Shown here: positions 7,517 to 14,854 of the stretch, in pieces
How positions within the stretch are numbered: the first letter of the stretch is position 1
Layout of the letters: each line of letters begins with the position of its first letter
NCBI GenBank assembly: GCA_051744925.1
Contig: JBNJDM010000045.1
Coordinates: 1 to 19,350, forward strand
Reading direction: 5' to 3'
DNA length: 19,350 bases
From: JACKCP01 sp051744925
GTDB taxonomy: Bacteria; Desulfobacterota; Desulfobacteria; Desulfobacterales; JACKCP01
Translations under genes and position numbers: made by a program
Notes under the pieces: generated by a model
Seen by the model: only the letters and a program-made list of their open reading frames with translations
The model's database searches: none
Told to the model about the DNA's origin: nothing

Positions 7517-8189
7517 TAATATAAAAGCAATTATATTTACACTGGTGCTCTGCATTGTATGCAGCCTTATGCTCACAACTGCTGCTACAAAACTCGGCCC
7601 TTTGCAGGAAAAAAACAAAAAAATATACAGACAGCAAAATATTCTTAAAGCTGCAGGATATATTGAAGCAAATTCCGAATTTACTGATGAAGAAATAATA
7701 AATCTTTATAATACCAAAATTATTCCCGTAGAAGACGACAATTCTCTTGATTTCTACCTTACTTATTCCAAAGACGGTAAAATATCGGGATACATACTTC
7801 CTCTTGAATCAAGCGGTCTGTGGGGAAAAATCCATGGTTACATTGCTCTGGAAAATGATGGCAAAACAGTTTCCGGTGTAAGTATATACGACCACCAGGA
7901 AACTCCGGGACTTGGCGGAGAAATTGATAAAAAAGCCTTTTTAAGCAATTTTGACAATAAAAAAATTGTTAATGAAAATGGTGAATTCACAGGGATTAAA
8001 ATAGCAAAAGGAAAAGCAGAAGATTCGGTATCCGATGAAAAAATGCCCCATTATGTAGACGGAATAAGCGGAGCTACCTTAACAGGAAATTATCTCAGCA
8101 GCGGACTTGTTTCGACTCTTGAAAAATACGAGCCTGTATCCAAAAAATTCAGACAGGGCAACCCTGAATTTACAAAAAAAGAAGAATAA
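7509..8189 (+). CDS. nqrC: Na+-translocating NADH:quinone reductase subunit C
   Basis: 226 residues. One N-terminal membrane helix (about 6-26) anchors a periplasmic domain holding the second covalent FMN; it is related to RnfG. The FMN site is DGISGAT at 184-190, so T190 is the expected attachment residue. HQETPGLGGEI (129-139) is the family signature next to the flavin. Start chosen at the ATG at 7509, preceded by AGAGGG at a good distance and overlapping the end of nqrB. ApbE is needed to load both FMNs but is not encoded in this window. The C-terminal tail is charged and ends in KKEE. Confidence 0.95.
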   Translation: MLDNIKAIIFTLVLCIVCSLMLTTAATKLGPLQEKNKKIYRQQNILKAAGYIEANSEFTDEEIINLYNTKIIPVEDDNSLDFYLTYSKDGKISGYILPLESSGLWGKIHGYIALENDGKTVSGVSIYDHQETPGLGGEIDKKAFLSNFDNKKIVNENGEFTGIKIAKGKAEDSVSDEKMPHYVDGISGATLTGNYLSSGLVSTLEKYEPVSKKFRQGNPEFTKKEE

Positions 8190-8209
8190 CAAGCATTTAA
8201 AGGTGTAAA

Positions 8210-8830
8210 ATGAAACTTTTAAAAAACAAATATATTAAAACAGCTCTTGAGCCGATAATTGGAAACAACCCGATTAATATCCAGATGCTCGGGATATGTT
8301 CAGCCCTTGCTGTTACTGTACAGCTTAAAACAGCTGTGGTTATGGGAGCTGCACTTACTTTTGTAATTACATTTTCCAACATAATCGTATCTGTTTTTAG
8401 AAAATTTGTTCCTGAAAACATCAGAATTATTTTTGAATTATTTGTAATTGCATCTCTTGTAATTCTTGCAGATGAATTTTTAAGAGCCTATTTGTTTGAC
8501 ATAAGCAGACAGCTTTCTATTTTTGTAGGACTTATAATAACCAACTGCCTTGTAATGGGAAGGGCTGAAACATTTGCCCTTGGCAATAAACCAGGCATGT
8601 CTCTAATGGATGGTCTCGGAAACGGTCTTGGCTATTCCCTTGTTTTATTTTTAGTAGCTTTTATAAGGGAACTTTTCGGATCAGGAACTCTTTTCGGATA
8701 TCAAATAGTCCCGGATTTCTTATATGAAGCTGGATACTCTGATATGGGGTTTATGCTCCTTGCTCCGGCAGCTTTTATAATTATAGGCCTTCTTATCTGG
8801 CTTCAAAAAACATTATTTAAAACTTCATAG
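8210..8830 (+). CDS. nqrD: Na+-translocating NADH:quinone reductase subunit D
   Basis: 206-residue membrane subunit with about six helices, homologous to RsxE/RnfE. Each of the two inverted half-repeats supplies a conserved cysteine: C30 (MLGICSALA) and C113 (ITNCLVMGRAE). In the Vibrio enzyme the matching residues, together with those of NqrE, hold an iron centre in the middle of the membrane that passes electrons across it. GNNPINIQMLGIC and ITNCLVMGRAETFA are strong family signatures. AAAGGTG precedes the ATG at proper spacing. Gap of 20 bases to nqrC and 15 to nqrE. Confidence 0.96.
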   Translation: MKLLKNKYIKTALEPIIGNNPINIQMLGICSALAVTVQLKTAVVMGAALTFVITFSNIIVSVFRKFVPENIRIIFELFVIASLVILADEFLRAYLFDISRQLSIFVGLIITNCLVMGRAETFALGNKPGMSLMDGLGNGLGYSLVLFLVAFIRELFGSGTLFGYQIVPDFLYEAGYSDMGFMLLAPAAFIIIGLLIWLQKTLFKTS

Positions 8831-8845
8831 ATCTCAGGAACATAT

Positions 8846-9454
8846 ATGGAAAATCTACTTAGTATTTTTTTAAATTCAGTATTTGTAGGAAACATACTTT
8901 TAGCATACTTCCTTGGAATGTGCTCATTTGTAGCTGTATCCAACAATTTCAGAACAGCTGTAGGAATCGGTTTTGCAGTTATTTTCGTCACTTCTGTAAC
9001 CGCACCGGCCAACTGGGTTATCTATAATTACCTCCTTGCTCCGGGAGCTCTTTCCTGGGCAGGTCTTCCTGATACAGACCTTAGCTTCCTTAAATTTATA
9101 ACATTCATTGCATCGATTGCAGCTATGGTTCAGATTGTCGAAATGATAATAGACCGTTTTTCACAAACGCTTTATACCTCCCTTGGAGTATTTCTTCCGC
9201 TTATTGCTGTAAATTGCGCAATTCTGGGTACTTCTCTTTTTATGGTGGAAAGATCATACACTTTTACAGAAACAATTGTTTTCGGATTCGGCTCAGGGTT
9301 TGGATGGCTCCTTGCCATTGTAACCCTTGCAGCAATAAGGCTTAAGCTCCAGTATGCAGATCCGCCTGAAGGGCTTAGAGGATACCCTCTTACAATGATC
9401 ATTGCCGGACTTATGTCGATGTGTTTTATGATATTTTCAGGTATTTCCCTGTAA
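8846..9454 (+). CDS. nqrE: Na+-translocating NADH:quinone reductase subunit E
   Basis: 202-residue membrane subunit, the inverted-topology partner of NqrD and homologous to RsxA/RnfA. Conserved cysteines are C26 (FLGMCSFVAV) and C124 (AVNCAILGTSLF), which complete the intramembrane iron site with NqrD. Family signatures include ILLAYFLGMC, MVQIVEMIIDRF (94-105) and ADPPEGLRGYPLTMIIAGLM near the C-terminus. AGGA lies 7-8 bases before ATG. Six helices are expected. No odd feature. Confidence 0.96.
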   Translation: MENLLSIFLNSVFVGNILLAYFLGMCSFVAVSNNFRTAVGIGFAVIFVTSVTAPANWVIYNYLLAPGALSWAGLPDTDLSFLKFITFIASIAAMVQIVEMIIDRFSQTLYTSLGVFLPLIAVNCAILGTSLFMVERSYTFTETIVFGFGSGFGWLLAIVTLAAIRLKLQYADPPEGLRGYPLTMIIAGLMSMCFMIFSGISL

Positions 9455-9477
9455 CTTTTTTATAAGGAGAGATTAAA

Positions 9478-10689
9478 TTGATTTATCTTGTAAGTCTTTC
9501 TGTGTTCACAGGAGTAACCCTGTTTCTTGTTACTGTTTTATTATTTGTTAAAAATGCTGTATCCCCTTCGGGGAAAAGCAAAGTACTTATAAATGAAGAC
9601 GAATCAAAAAAATTAGAGGTTTCAGGCAGCCCCAACCTTTTGAGCGTGCTTGTAAACAATGATATACTTCTTCCATCGGCCTGCGGAGGAAAAGGAACGT
9701 GCGGAATGTGCAAATGCCGTGTTACCGAAGGCGGGGGTGAAATTCTTCCGACTGAACTAACACATGTTACAAGGGCTGAAAAAGCCGATAATGTAAGACT
9801 TGCTTGTCAGCTTAAGATAAAAGAAGATTTGAAAATTGAAATACCCGAAGAAGTTTTTAATATTCAGATGTTTGACGGTGAAGTTGTATCAAACAAAAAT
9901 GTATCTACATATATTAAAGAACTTGTTTTAAAAGTAGAAAACCAGGATTTCAAATTTAAATCAGGAGCGTATATACAGATTGAAATCCCTCCATATGATA
10001 CTATTAAATTCAGTGATTTTGAAATACCTGACAAATTTATAGACGAATGGAAAGAATACGGACTTCTTGATCTTAGTGTCAAGTCTGAAGAAAAGGAAGT
10101 AAGAGCATATTCACTTGCAAACCCTCCTGAAGAAAAAGGAGCACGGCTAACTGTAAGAATCGCAACACCTCCTGAAGGAACAAATTACCCCCCGGGAATA
10201 GGATCTTCATATACTTTCAGTTTAAAACCTGGTGATAAAGTTCAGTTTTCAGGGCCCTACGGAGATTTTTTCATAAAAGATACACAAAACGAAATATGCT
10301 TTGTCGGCGGCGGTGCAGGGATGGCTCCCATGAGATCCCATATTCTTCACCTGCTTGAAACTGAGAATACAGAAAGAAAAATTACATTCTGGTACGGTGC
10401 AAGATCTCTTAAAGAACTTTTTTATGATGATTTATTCAGAGAACTTGAAGAAAAATATGAAAACTTCTCTTTTTATGTTGCATTGTCAGAACCTCTTGAA
10501 TCGGATGAATGGGACGGAATGACAGGTTTTATTCATAAGGCTTTATATGAAAATTATATCAAAGATCATGACTATCCTGAAGATATAGAATATTACTTGT
10601 GCGGCCCTCCTGTCATGGTCGATGCATTAAGAGAGATGCTTATAAATGAAGGCGTTGAAGAAGATATGATCCTGTATGATGCTTTTTAA
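9478..10689 (+). CDS. nqrF: Na+-translocating NADH:quinone reductase subunit F (NADH dehydrogenase)
   Basis: Electron input subunit (403 aa). Membrane helix about 2-25, then a plant-type [2Fe-2S] domain with C69, C75, C78 and C110 (ACGGKGTCGMC ... LACQ). Next comes an FAD domain with RAYS at 209-212 and an NADH domain with GGGAGMAPMRS (277-287) and YLCGPPVM (373-380). All residues needed for catalysis appear present. The start is TTG at 9478, chosen because a near-perfect AAGGAGA ends 7 bases before it and the reading gives the expected membrane anchor. It is the last nqr gene. Neither nqrM nor apbE follows it, although both often lie close by in other genomes. No clear terminator was found in the 72 bases before the next gene. 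Confidence 0.96.
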   Translation: MIYLVSLSVFTGVTLFLVTVLLFVKNAVSPSGKSKVLINEDESKKLEVSGSPNLLSVLVNNDILLPSACGGKGTCGMCKCRVTEGGGEILPTELTHVTRAEKADNVRLACQLKIKEDLKIEIPEEVFNIQMFDGEVVSNKNVSTYIKELVLKVENQDFKFKSGAYIQIEIPPYDTIKFSDFEIPDKFIDEWKEYGLLDLSVKSEEKEVRAYSLANPPEEKGARLTVRIATPPEGTNYPPGIGSSYTFSLKPGDKVQFSGPYGDFFIKDTQNEICFVGGGAGMAPMRSHILHLLETENTERKITFWYGARSLKELFYDDLFRELEEKYENFSFYVALSEPLESDEWDGMTGFIHKALYENYIKDHDYPEDIEYYLCGPPVMVDALREMLINEGVEEDMILYDAF

Positions 10690-10761
10690 ACTTAAATATA
10701 AAATCGCTCAATTCAGGCTGAACTAAAGTAATCAAACATTTCATAAACATAGGTTTAATTT

Positions 10762-11280
10762 TTGAAAATATTATCTGAGAAAAATAAAGGCTTAACCATT
10801 ATTGAGCTTCTTGTTGTAAACTGTATTATAGCTATTCTAACAGCCGCCGCTCTTCTTGCATATTTTTCACAGAAAGAAAAAGCATATTCAATCGTGATAA
10901 TACATGATCTGAACAATTTTTCAAAACAAAGCAGTATTTACTACATGGAAAACAATACTCTTCCTTACTCAGAAGGCGATGTCATTGACCATAAAAGCCG
11001 AATTTTTGATATCAGCAAAGATGTTAAGATTAAAATAACCGAGTTAAATTCTCATAAGCCTTTTTCAGAAAAATTTACTGCAATCGGTACCCTTAAAAAT
11101 AAAACTGTACGCATAAATATGCTTAATAACAGTACTTCAGAGGTTTCCCCTGAGATTAAAAAAGCAGAGAACTCGTTTCTAACCGAATTTTTATTATATT
11201 TTATTTATATACTTGGAATCGGTACTATAATTATCACCATCCTTATTTTTATTTTAAAAGCAGGGTCAACAAAAAAATGA
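10762..11280 (+). CDS. Prepilin-like protein with an additional C-terminal membrane helix
   Basis: 172 residues. The N-terminus is a type IV pilin/type II secretion pseudopilin signal: leader MKILSEKNKG, cleavage expected after G10, then LTIIELLVV with Glu at +5 (E15) and a hydrophobic helix to about 35. The middle (about 37-139) is polar with no cysteine pair. Unlike ordinary pilins it ends with a second strong hydrophobic helix (about 140-166) and a basic tail (KAGSTKK). The start is TTG, preceded by AGG 8 bases upstream; no in-frame ATG gives the full leader. Its stop overlaps the next gene's start (ATGA). It is not accompanied by other pilus genes. Its role is unknown, and assembly into a fibre looks difficult with a second anchor. 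Confidence 0.8.
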   Translation: MKILSEKNKGLTIIELLVVNCIIAILTAAALLAYFSQKEKAYSIVIIHDLNNFSKQSSIYYMENNTLPYSEGDVIDHKSRIFDISKDVKIKITELNSHKPFSEKFTAIGTLKNKTVRINMLNNSTSEVSPEIKKAENSFLTEFLLYFIYILGIGTIIITILIFILKAGSTKK

Positions 11281-11819
11281 AGAACAACAGAAGACTCTTA
11301 AAAAACTTTATAATAAACAAAGATTTTCAGCTCAGAATAATATTTTATAACTTTTTATACCTTTTTATAGCATCGTTAATTACAGCTGCAGTGATTTTAT
11401 ATCCTGAAACTTCAAAAATGAGTTCGTCTCTTTCAGTTGCAGAAAAATACGATGCTGCTCAGACTTTTATTACTTTATCTGCAAGACTTATTCCGGCTAT
11501 TTTGATACTGCTTTTAATATCTTTTATTCACATGCTTATTCTAACCCACAAAATCTGCGGCCCAATAATAAGTTTTAACAAAGCTATAAAAGAATATAAA
11601 GAAGGCAACATAAGTGCCAGAGTAAATTTAAGAAAAAATGATTTTCTGAAAAATGAAAGCCGTGAAGTTAATGAAATAGTTCAGGAGCTTGAATCCTGGG
11701 TTGTAAGTCTAAAAAAAGATGTGGAAACCCTTGAAAAAAATATAGATTCAAGGGAAGCAGAAGAATTAAAAAAAGATTTTGATAAAATCAAAAAAAAGCT
11801 GAATATTATTAAAAGCTGA
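11277..11819 (+). CDS. Two-helix HAMP-domain membrane protein with no output domain
   Basis: 180 residues. Basic N-terminus, membrane helix about 20-42, a short periplasmic loop of about 27 residues, second helix about 70-90, then a HAMP-like linker (about 91-143) with ICGPI, AIKEYKEGN and VNLRKNDFL, and a C-terminal coiled coil (145-178). There is no kinase, GGDEF, methyl-accepting or other effector domain, and the loop is too small for a normal sensor domain. It overlaps the pilin-like gene by 4 bases, so the two are probably made together and may interact. I recall similar small HAMP proteins in Desulfobacterota but know no proven role. It converges on the minus-strand radical SAM gene with only 17 bases between stops. 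Confidence 0.78.
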   Translation: MKNNRRLLKNFIINKDFQLRIIFYNFLYLFIASLITAAVILYPETSKMSSSLSVAEKYDAAQTFITLSARLIPAILILLLISFIHMLILTHKICGPIISFNKAIKEYKEGNISARVNLRKNDFLKNESREVNEIVQELESWVVSLKKDVETLEKNIDSREAEELKKDFDKIKKKLNIIKS

Positions 11820-11836
11820 AAATCGCTAAGATAAAA

Positions 11837-12835
11837 TCAGGTATAAGAAACCTCTTCTTTAAGCATGCAGCAGGCAATTTTATATTCAGGCTCTCCTGTA
11901 TCAGAGTATCTTAAATTGCCGGGCTGAATAATCTTATTAAGCACACATCCTTCAGGAATATCCAGATTAAAAAGATCTTCTTCTCTTATCCCTTTTATTT
12001 TTTTTAGAGTATTTTCTCTGAACTCATACGAATGAATGGGAAAATCTTCACATAAAGGACATTTATAAACTCTGCCGTTTGGAAAAAGAAAATAATTATC
12101 AGCTACATTACCTGCACACTCAAAGGTTTGATTATTGTCTAAAAAAACTTTTGGATAGGTAACAATAATTTTATGATCCTTTGCAATTTTATCAGCAATT
12201 ACAGGTACTGTTTCTTCCCAGATCTCTTTGGTAAGCTGGAGTTTTTCACCTTTTTTGTCTGCAGCACCTCTTATTCCGATAACCTGAATAAAAAATCTGC
12301 TTATTTTAAGGTCTTTTACAAGATCGTACATATTTTCAAGTTCATGAATATTTTCTGAACTTACAGTATAAATAAGACTTGTTGTAAAACCTTTGTCTGC
12401 AGCCTGTTTCAATCCCTTAGTGCATGCATCAAACACACCTTTGCCTCTTATGGGATCATTGGTTTCAGGTGATGCTCCGTCAAGACTGAAGCTTATAAAA
12501 TCGACATCTTCGGGAGAAACTTTATCTAAAATATTATGAAAAAGATATCCGTTGGTATCTATGGTAACAGAGCTGTAACCCATTTTTTTGGCCTGTTTGA
12601 CACTATATGCAAGATCAGGATGAAGCGTGGGCTCGCCTCCGAGAAAAATTACATTTGCCTCTTTATTTTTATTTACAAAAAACTTTAACCAGGAGTTAAT
12701 CTCTTCCTTTGAAAGAGTTTTATCTCCGTGTTCTTCAGGATTTATATAGCAATGCCTGCACTTTAAATTGCACTTTGTAAGTATGTGAAAAAAAATATTT
12801 GTTGCGTTTTTTTTAAAAGCTACTGTTCGTTTCAT
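11837..12835 (-). CDS. Radical SAM protein with SPASM-like C-terminal cysteines
   Basis: 332 residues. The SAM [4Fe-4S] motif is CNLKCRHC (C22, C26, C29), preceded by the usual FHILTK strand. GGEPTLHP (66-73) contacts SAM, and SFSLDGASPETND (115-127) is typical of the MoaA/PqqE/SPASM group. C-terminal cysteines at 240, 259, 262, 297, 322 and 323 suggest at least one auxiliary Fe-S cluster. NGRVYKCPLCEDFP fits the SPASM pattern. Members of this group modify peptides, proteins or cofactors. No small precursor-peptide gene is seen beside it, so a RiPP role is not supported here. Its ATG overlaps the stop of the cNMP-domain gene (ATGA), and that protein may be its partner or regulator. Confidence 0.85.
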   Translation of the reverse strand: MKRTVAFKKNATNIFFHILTKCNLKCRHCYINPEEHGDKTLSKEEINSWLKFFVNKNKEANVIFLGGEPTLHPDLAYSVKQAKKMGYSSVTIDTNGYLFHNILDKVSPEDVDFISFSLDGASPETNDPIRGKGVFDACTKGLKQAADKGFTTSLIYTVSSENIHELENMYDLVKDLKISRFFIQVIGIRGAADKKGEKLQLTKEIWEETVPVIADKIAKDHKIIVTYPKVFLDNNQTFECAGNVADNYFLFPNGRVYKCPLCEDFPIHSYEFRENTLKKIKGIREEDLFNLDIPEGCVLNKIIQPGNLRYSDTGEPEYKIACCMLKEEVSYT

Positions 12836-13350
12836 TTTTTTTCTGATTTTGATTTATAAAATTTAAGATCTTCTTTTGTTTTAATCAGTTCATCATTGGC
12901 AAGCCTGAGTCTTGCAGAAAGATATTCTGCAAAAATTCTGTATAAAAGAAGAAGAAAATCAAGCCTTTCTTCTCTATTGTCTTCAGCTGTTATCCTGTCT
13001 CCTGCTCCGGTGTTTACAGCAAGACACATTGCTTCATTTTCCGCAACAACTGAAGCCGATCTGTCCTGTTTGTCTATCAGTCTCATTTCCCCGAAAATTT
13101 CGCCCATCCTTTTGATTTTGGAAATTTCATGGTCATTTTTGACAATTTTAACTTCCCCGTCCAGAAGAAAATAAAGCCAGGGATCAGTATCACCTTCTTT
13201 GATAATAACTTCACCGTTTTTATATTTTCTTATTTTACTCAGCCTTAAAAGATTGGAAAGGTTATCCAGCTCAAAATTCCTAAGTGCGGGGATACGCATA
13301 AGCTTCTGAATATTTTCTATATTATCTTTTAAATATTTGGTTTCTTCCAT
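12832..13350 (-). CDS. Stand-alone cyclic-nucleotide-binding domain protein (no HTH)
   Basis: 172 residues. The N-terminal two thirds form one CRP-type cNMP-binding beta-roll: GEVIIKEGD (46-54), FLLDGEVKI (61-69), and a phosphate-binding cassette with FGEMRL (86-91) and RSASVVA (97-103). The Glu and Arg that usually hold the cyclic nucleotide are both in place. The rest (125-172) is helical and charged. There is no helix-turn-helix, so it is not a CRP/FNR regulator, and no kinase or channel is attached. AGAGG precedes ATG at suitable spacing. It is translationally linked to the radical SAM gene downstream and lies 90 bases after purF on the same strand. An allosteric or scaffold role for the radical SAM enzyme is inference. 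Confidence 0.85.
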   Translation of the reverse strand: MEETKYLKDNIENIQKLMRIPALRNFELDNLSNLLRLSKIRKYKNGEVIIKEGDTDPWLYFLLDGEVKIVKNDHEISKIKRMGEIFGEMRLIDKQDRSASVVAENEAMCLAVNTGAGDRITAEDNREERLDFLLLLYRIFAEYLSARLRLANDELIKTKEDLKFYKSKSEKK

Positions 13351-13440
13351 AACAAACCTCTTTTTTAGAAATAAAGAAAAACAGGGAACAGGCTAAGATT
13401 ACATCTAAATTCTTTTTATGTCTATAACGGGAATTTAAAT

Positions 13441-14853
13441 TTAACCAAGACAAAGCTTTGAAACATTTCTGTCAAATTCCACAGGATATTTTCCGTCAAA
13501 GCATGCTTTGCAGAAACCTTCTTCAGGTGTAGATATTCCTGTTGCTTTCAAAAGCCCTTCAGTGCTGAGATAATGAAGTGAGTCAAGACCGAGATAACTT
13601 CTTAATTCCTCAACAGTTTTTTTAGCTGCAATAAGCTCTCCCTTACTTGAAAAATCTATGCCGTAAACGCAGGGAAATTTATGCGGAGGGCAGCTTATCC
13701 TCATATGAATCTTTTTCACACCAAGATCTCTTAAGGCTTTAACTCTTGTTTTTGCAGTTGTTCCTCTTATTATTGAATCTTCAATAATAATAATTTCTTT
13801 ATTTTTAAGAGCTTCTTTAACCGGATTAAGTTTTATCCTGACTCCGAATTCACGCATTTCCTGAGTAGGCTGAATAAAAGTACGGCCGACATAATGGTTT
13901 CTTATCATTCCCATTTCAAAAGGAATGCCCGATTCCCTGGAATATCCTATAGCCGCATATACCCCTGAATCGGGAAAAGGCATAACAATATCAGCATCAA
14001 CATGAGATTCCCTTGCAAGCTCTCTTCCATGCTCCTTTCTCATCTGATATACGTTTTTGCCGAAAAATGTTGAATCAGGTCTTGCAAAATAAATATACTC
14101 AAAAATACAAAAAGCTCTTTTCTTTTCCTTAACTGTATTAATGCTTCTTAAGCCGTCTTTGTTTATTATTACAATCTCACCCGGATCAAGCTCTCTTACA
14201 AACTCGGCCTGAACAAGATCAAGTGCGCATGTCTCTGAAGAAAGAACATATCTTCCGTTGAGTTTTCCAAGACATAACGGCCTGAAACTGTGAGGATCTT
14301 TTATTCCTATGAGTTCACCAGCACTTGTCATAGCAACAAAGGAATAAGCTCCTTCAAGTTTTTGAGTAGTCTTAACAAGAGCATCTTCAAGACTGTTTCC
14401 CCTTAAGTTTTTTATAAAAACATGAATAGCAATTTCACTGTCCATTGTAGTCTGAAAAATTGAGCCGTCATTTTCAAGCTCTTTTTTCAGAGCATGTGCA
14501 TTTGTAAGATTTCCGTTATGGGCAAGGGCAAATGAGGTGTTTTTATACTGAACAAGAAAAGGCTGTGCATTTTCAAGCATCGAGCCTCCGGTGGTTGAAT
14601 ACCTGACGTGACCTATGGCAAGATTGCCCTGGAGTGAATTAAGATCATCTTTTGAAAAAACATCGGGAACAAGGCCCATTCCTTTTTTACAATCAATTGA
14701 TCCTTTTTCATTAAGAACGCAGATTCCCGCACTTTCCTGGCCTCTGTGCTGAAGAGCATACAGGCCGAAATAAGTAAGATGGGAAGCATCCGGGTTATCA
14801 GAGATTCCAAAAATTCCACAGGCCTCTTTAGGTCTTTCATCAATTTCAAACAT
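13441..14853 (-). CDS. purF: Amidophosphoribosyltransferase, [4Fe-4S] type
   Basis: First committed step of purine synthesis: PRPP plus glutamine gives phosphoribosylamine. 470 residues. An 11-residue propeptide (MFEIDERPKEA) precedes the nucleophile C12 of the Ntn glutaminase domain (CGIFGI); self-cleavage is expected. LQHRGQESAGI (34-44) and AHNGNLTN (111-118) are glutaminase signatures. The PRPP loop is IIIEDSIIRGTT (355-366). C249, C395, C448 and C451 sit at the [4Fe-4S] ligand positions of the Bacillus-type enzyme, so this is the oxygen-sensitive class and not the cluster-free E. coli class. Its ATG lies one base after the carB stop. The nearest GGAG is about 14 bases away, so coupled translation is likely. 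Confidence 0.97.
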   Translation of the reverse strand: MFEIDERPKEACGIFGISDNPDASHLTYFGLYALQHRGQESAGICVLNEKGSIDCKKGMGLVPDVFSKDDLNSLQGNLAIGHVRYSTTGGSMLENAQPFLVQYKNTSFALAHNGNLTNAHALKKELENDGSIFQTTMDSEIAIHVFIKNLRGNSLEDALVKTTQKLEGAYSFVAMTSAGELIGIKDPHSFRPLCLGKLNGRYVLSSETCALDLVQAEFVRELDPGEIVIINKDGLRSINTVKEKKRAFCIFEYIYFARPDSTFFGKNVYQMRKEHGRELARESHVDADIVMPFPDSGVYAAIGYSRESGIPFEMGMIRNHYVGRTFIQPTQEMREFGVRIKLNPVKEALKNKEIIIIEDSIIRGTTAKTRVKALRDLGVKKIHMRISCPPHKFPCVYGIDFSSKGELIAAKKTVEELRSYLGLDSLHYLSTEGLLKATGISTPEEGFCKACFDGKYPVEFDRNVSKLCLG

Positions 14854-14854
14854 T

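Noticed and set aside
11794..11820. Direct repeat AAAAGCTGAA twice, 17 bases apart.
   Set aside because: It lies in an AAA/AAG-rich coiled-coil coding end and is best explained by codon use.
11820..11836. Bidirectional terminator or small RiPP precursor gene beside the radical SAM gene.
   Set aside because: Only 17 bases separate the stops; there is no stem with a T-tract and no room for a peptide gene.
13351..13440. Terminator between purF and the cNMP-domain gene.
   Set aside because: TAAATTC/GAATTTA arms exist but have a long loop and no T-tract, so read-through from purF cannot be excluded.
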